A DNA stretch of 17,511 bases from NCBI GenBank assembly GCA_030693105.1, contig JAUYBK010000137.1:1-17511 (forward strand), read 5' to 3'. The position numbers and the translations under genes are program-made. The stretch comes from Methanobacteriaceae archaeon. GTDB lineage: Archaea > Methanobacteriota > Methanobacteria > Methanobacteriales > Methanobacteriaceae. A model generated the notes under the pieces. It was not told where the DNA came from. It was given only the letters and a program-made list of their open reading frames with translations, and made no database searches. This document shows positions 16,948-17,511 of the stretch, piece by piece; the first letter of the stretch is position 1; every line of letters begins with the position of its first letter.

Positions 16948-17511
16948 GCCCAACGGGGACACAACAAGAGAAGACAATTTCAAGTTCACCCTTTCACATA
17001 TGAAAAAAATGTTTCCTAAAGCCCAAATAGTTATCGCTGGAGACCCCAGTGAAGAAAAAGAATATTGCCGGGCCCACTCTATTAATCATGGTGTTAGTAA
17101 GGCGAAACAAAACAAGTTGATTATTATGGACTCAGACATCTACCTCGACAAAGAACCTATCGTTAAAGCACTAGAGATGTTAGACGAACACCAATTTGTT
17201 TTACCCTTCGGTCTAATTAAAGACATAACCCCAGTAATCTCTAAAAGACTTCTCGACGGGCAAACTGTCGATTATGAAACTCTTTTTTGGAACACTTATA
17301 TGGACAGAGATATCAGAGAATGCCAGTGTGCCGGGGGAATGCAGATAATAACAAAAGAGTTATTTAACAAAATCGGCGGGTACGATGAGCGCTTTATAGG
17401 TTGGGGGTATGAAGACACTGCTTTTTGCTTTAAAGTTCGTAAAGAATTAGGAAACTACCCTATCCTTGAAGACACTGTTGGTTTTCATTTATACCATGAA
17501 AGAAATAATAA
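16919..17511 (+). CDS. GT2/GT7-like glycosyltransferase, cut by the window end
   Basis: At least 197 residues, open at the right edge. It begins MGISIVILYEPNGDTTRE, a nucleotide-sugar-binding strand, then YCRAHSINHGVSKA, IIMDSDIYLD with the DSD metal site (71-73), and GGMQIITKELFNKIGGYDER followed by FIGWGYED (the GT7 C-terminal signature, 153-166). It ends with GFHLYHER. It is a paralogue of the 220-aa enzyme upstream: the order and spacing of all four elements agree. It overlaps the methyltransferase gene by 29 nt; the ATG is preceded by GTGAGGGA, which supports this start. The acceptor and sugar are unknown. Confidence 0.8.
   Translation, partial: MGISIVILYEPNGDTTREDNFKFTLSHMKKMFPKAQIVIAGDPSEEKEYCRAHSINHGVSKAKQNKLIIMDSDIYLDKEPIVKALEMLDEHQFVLPFGLIKDITPVISKRLLDGQTVDYETLFWNTYMDRDIRECQCAGGMQIITKELFNKIGGYDERFIGWGYEDTAFCFKVRKELGNYPILEDTVGFHLYHERNN

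Noticed and set aside
9443..17511. Idea that the right part is a separate inserted element because of its higher G+C
   Set aside because: A shared TATA style and a class A-like box at 11040 link both halves. The difference fits the usual contrast of core and accessory viral genes, and no repeats or integrase mark a boundary.

Overview
The window looks like part of the genome of a tailed virus (or provirus) of an archaeon. Two lines of evidence support this. First, the head-packaging genes are of the tailed-virus type: a large terminase overlapping a portal gene. Second, the control signals are archaeal: TATA boxes of the TTTATATA/TTTAAATA kind lie about 25-40 nt upstream of many starts, several with purine-rich BRE-like flanks, and ribosome-binding sites are mostly GAGGTGA/AGGTGA. 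A C-terminal domain resembling the archaeal CTP-dependent riboflavin kinase and a DUF1874/AcrIII-1-like ring nuclease fit the same picture. The exact host cannot be read from the window; no integrase, tRNA or attachment site was seen.

Layout. Positions 1-9170 hold about 22 small genes, all on the minus strand, mostly of unknown function and very AT-rich, especially from 5000 to 9200. Many carry their own nearly identical TATA box, leader and Shine-Dalgarno cassette just upstream. Two cassette versions exist: one in about 3500-6040, the other in 6330-7550. A roughly 690-bp stretch (1004-1697) has no convincing gene but holds 20-bp tandem repeats, a 51-bp-spaced direct repeat and four CGATTTTAAG-like boxes; it is a candidate replication origin or control region. 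A tight operon at 2397-1698 encodes a small unknown protein, a probable viral ring nuclease (anti-CRISPR against type III systems) and a two-helix membrane peptide, joined by ATGA overlaps. From about 7186 to 9127 the DNA is crowded with perfect inverted repeats (9-15 bp arms, short loops, different sequence each time), most of them inside coding sequence.

Positions 9443-10990 (minus) carry a 428-aa protein with the overall pattern of an ATP-dependent DNA ligase but with several catalytic residues replaced, plus an 85-aa partner. A divergent promoter region follows (10991-11196).

Positions 11197-17511 (plus) form one compact, translationally coupled operon: terminase large subunit, portal, a tandem-duplicated GT32-like (DXD) glycosyltransferase, a GT2/GT7-like glycosyltransferase, a methyltransferase fused to a riboflavin-kinase-like domain, and a second GT2/GT7-like glycosyltransferase cut by the window end. 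I infer that the last four build or modify a glycan, most likely on virion proteins, and are made late together with the packaging proteins. The most unusual points are the hairpin-dense zone, the methyltransferase/riboflavin-kinase-like fusion, the apparently degenerate ligase, and the ring-nuclease operon.
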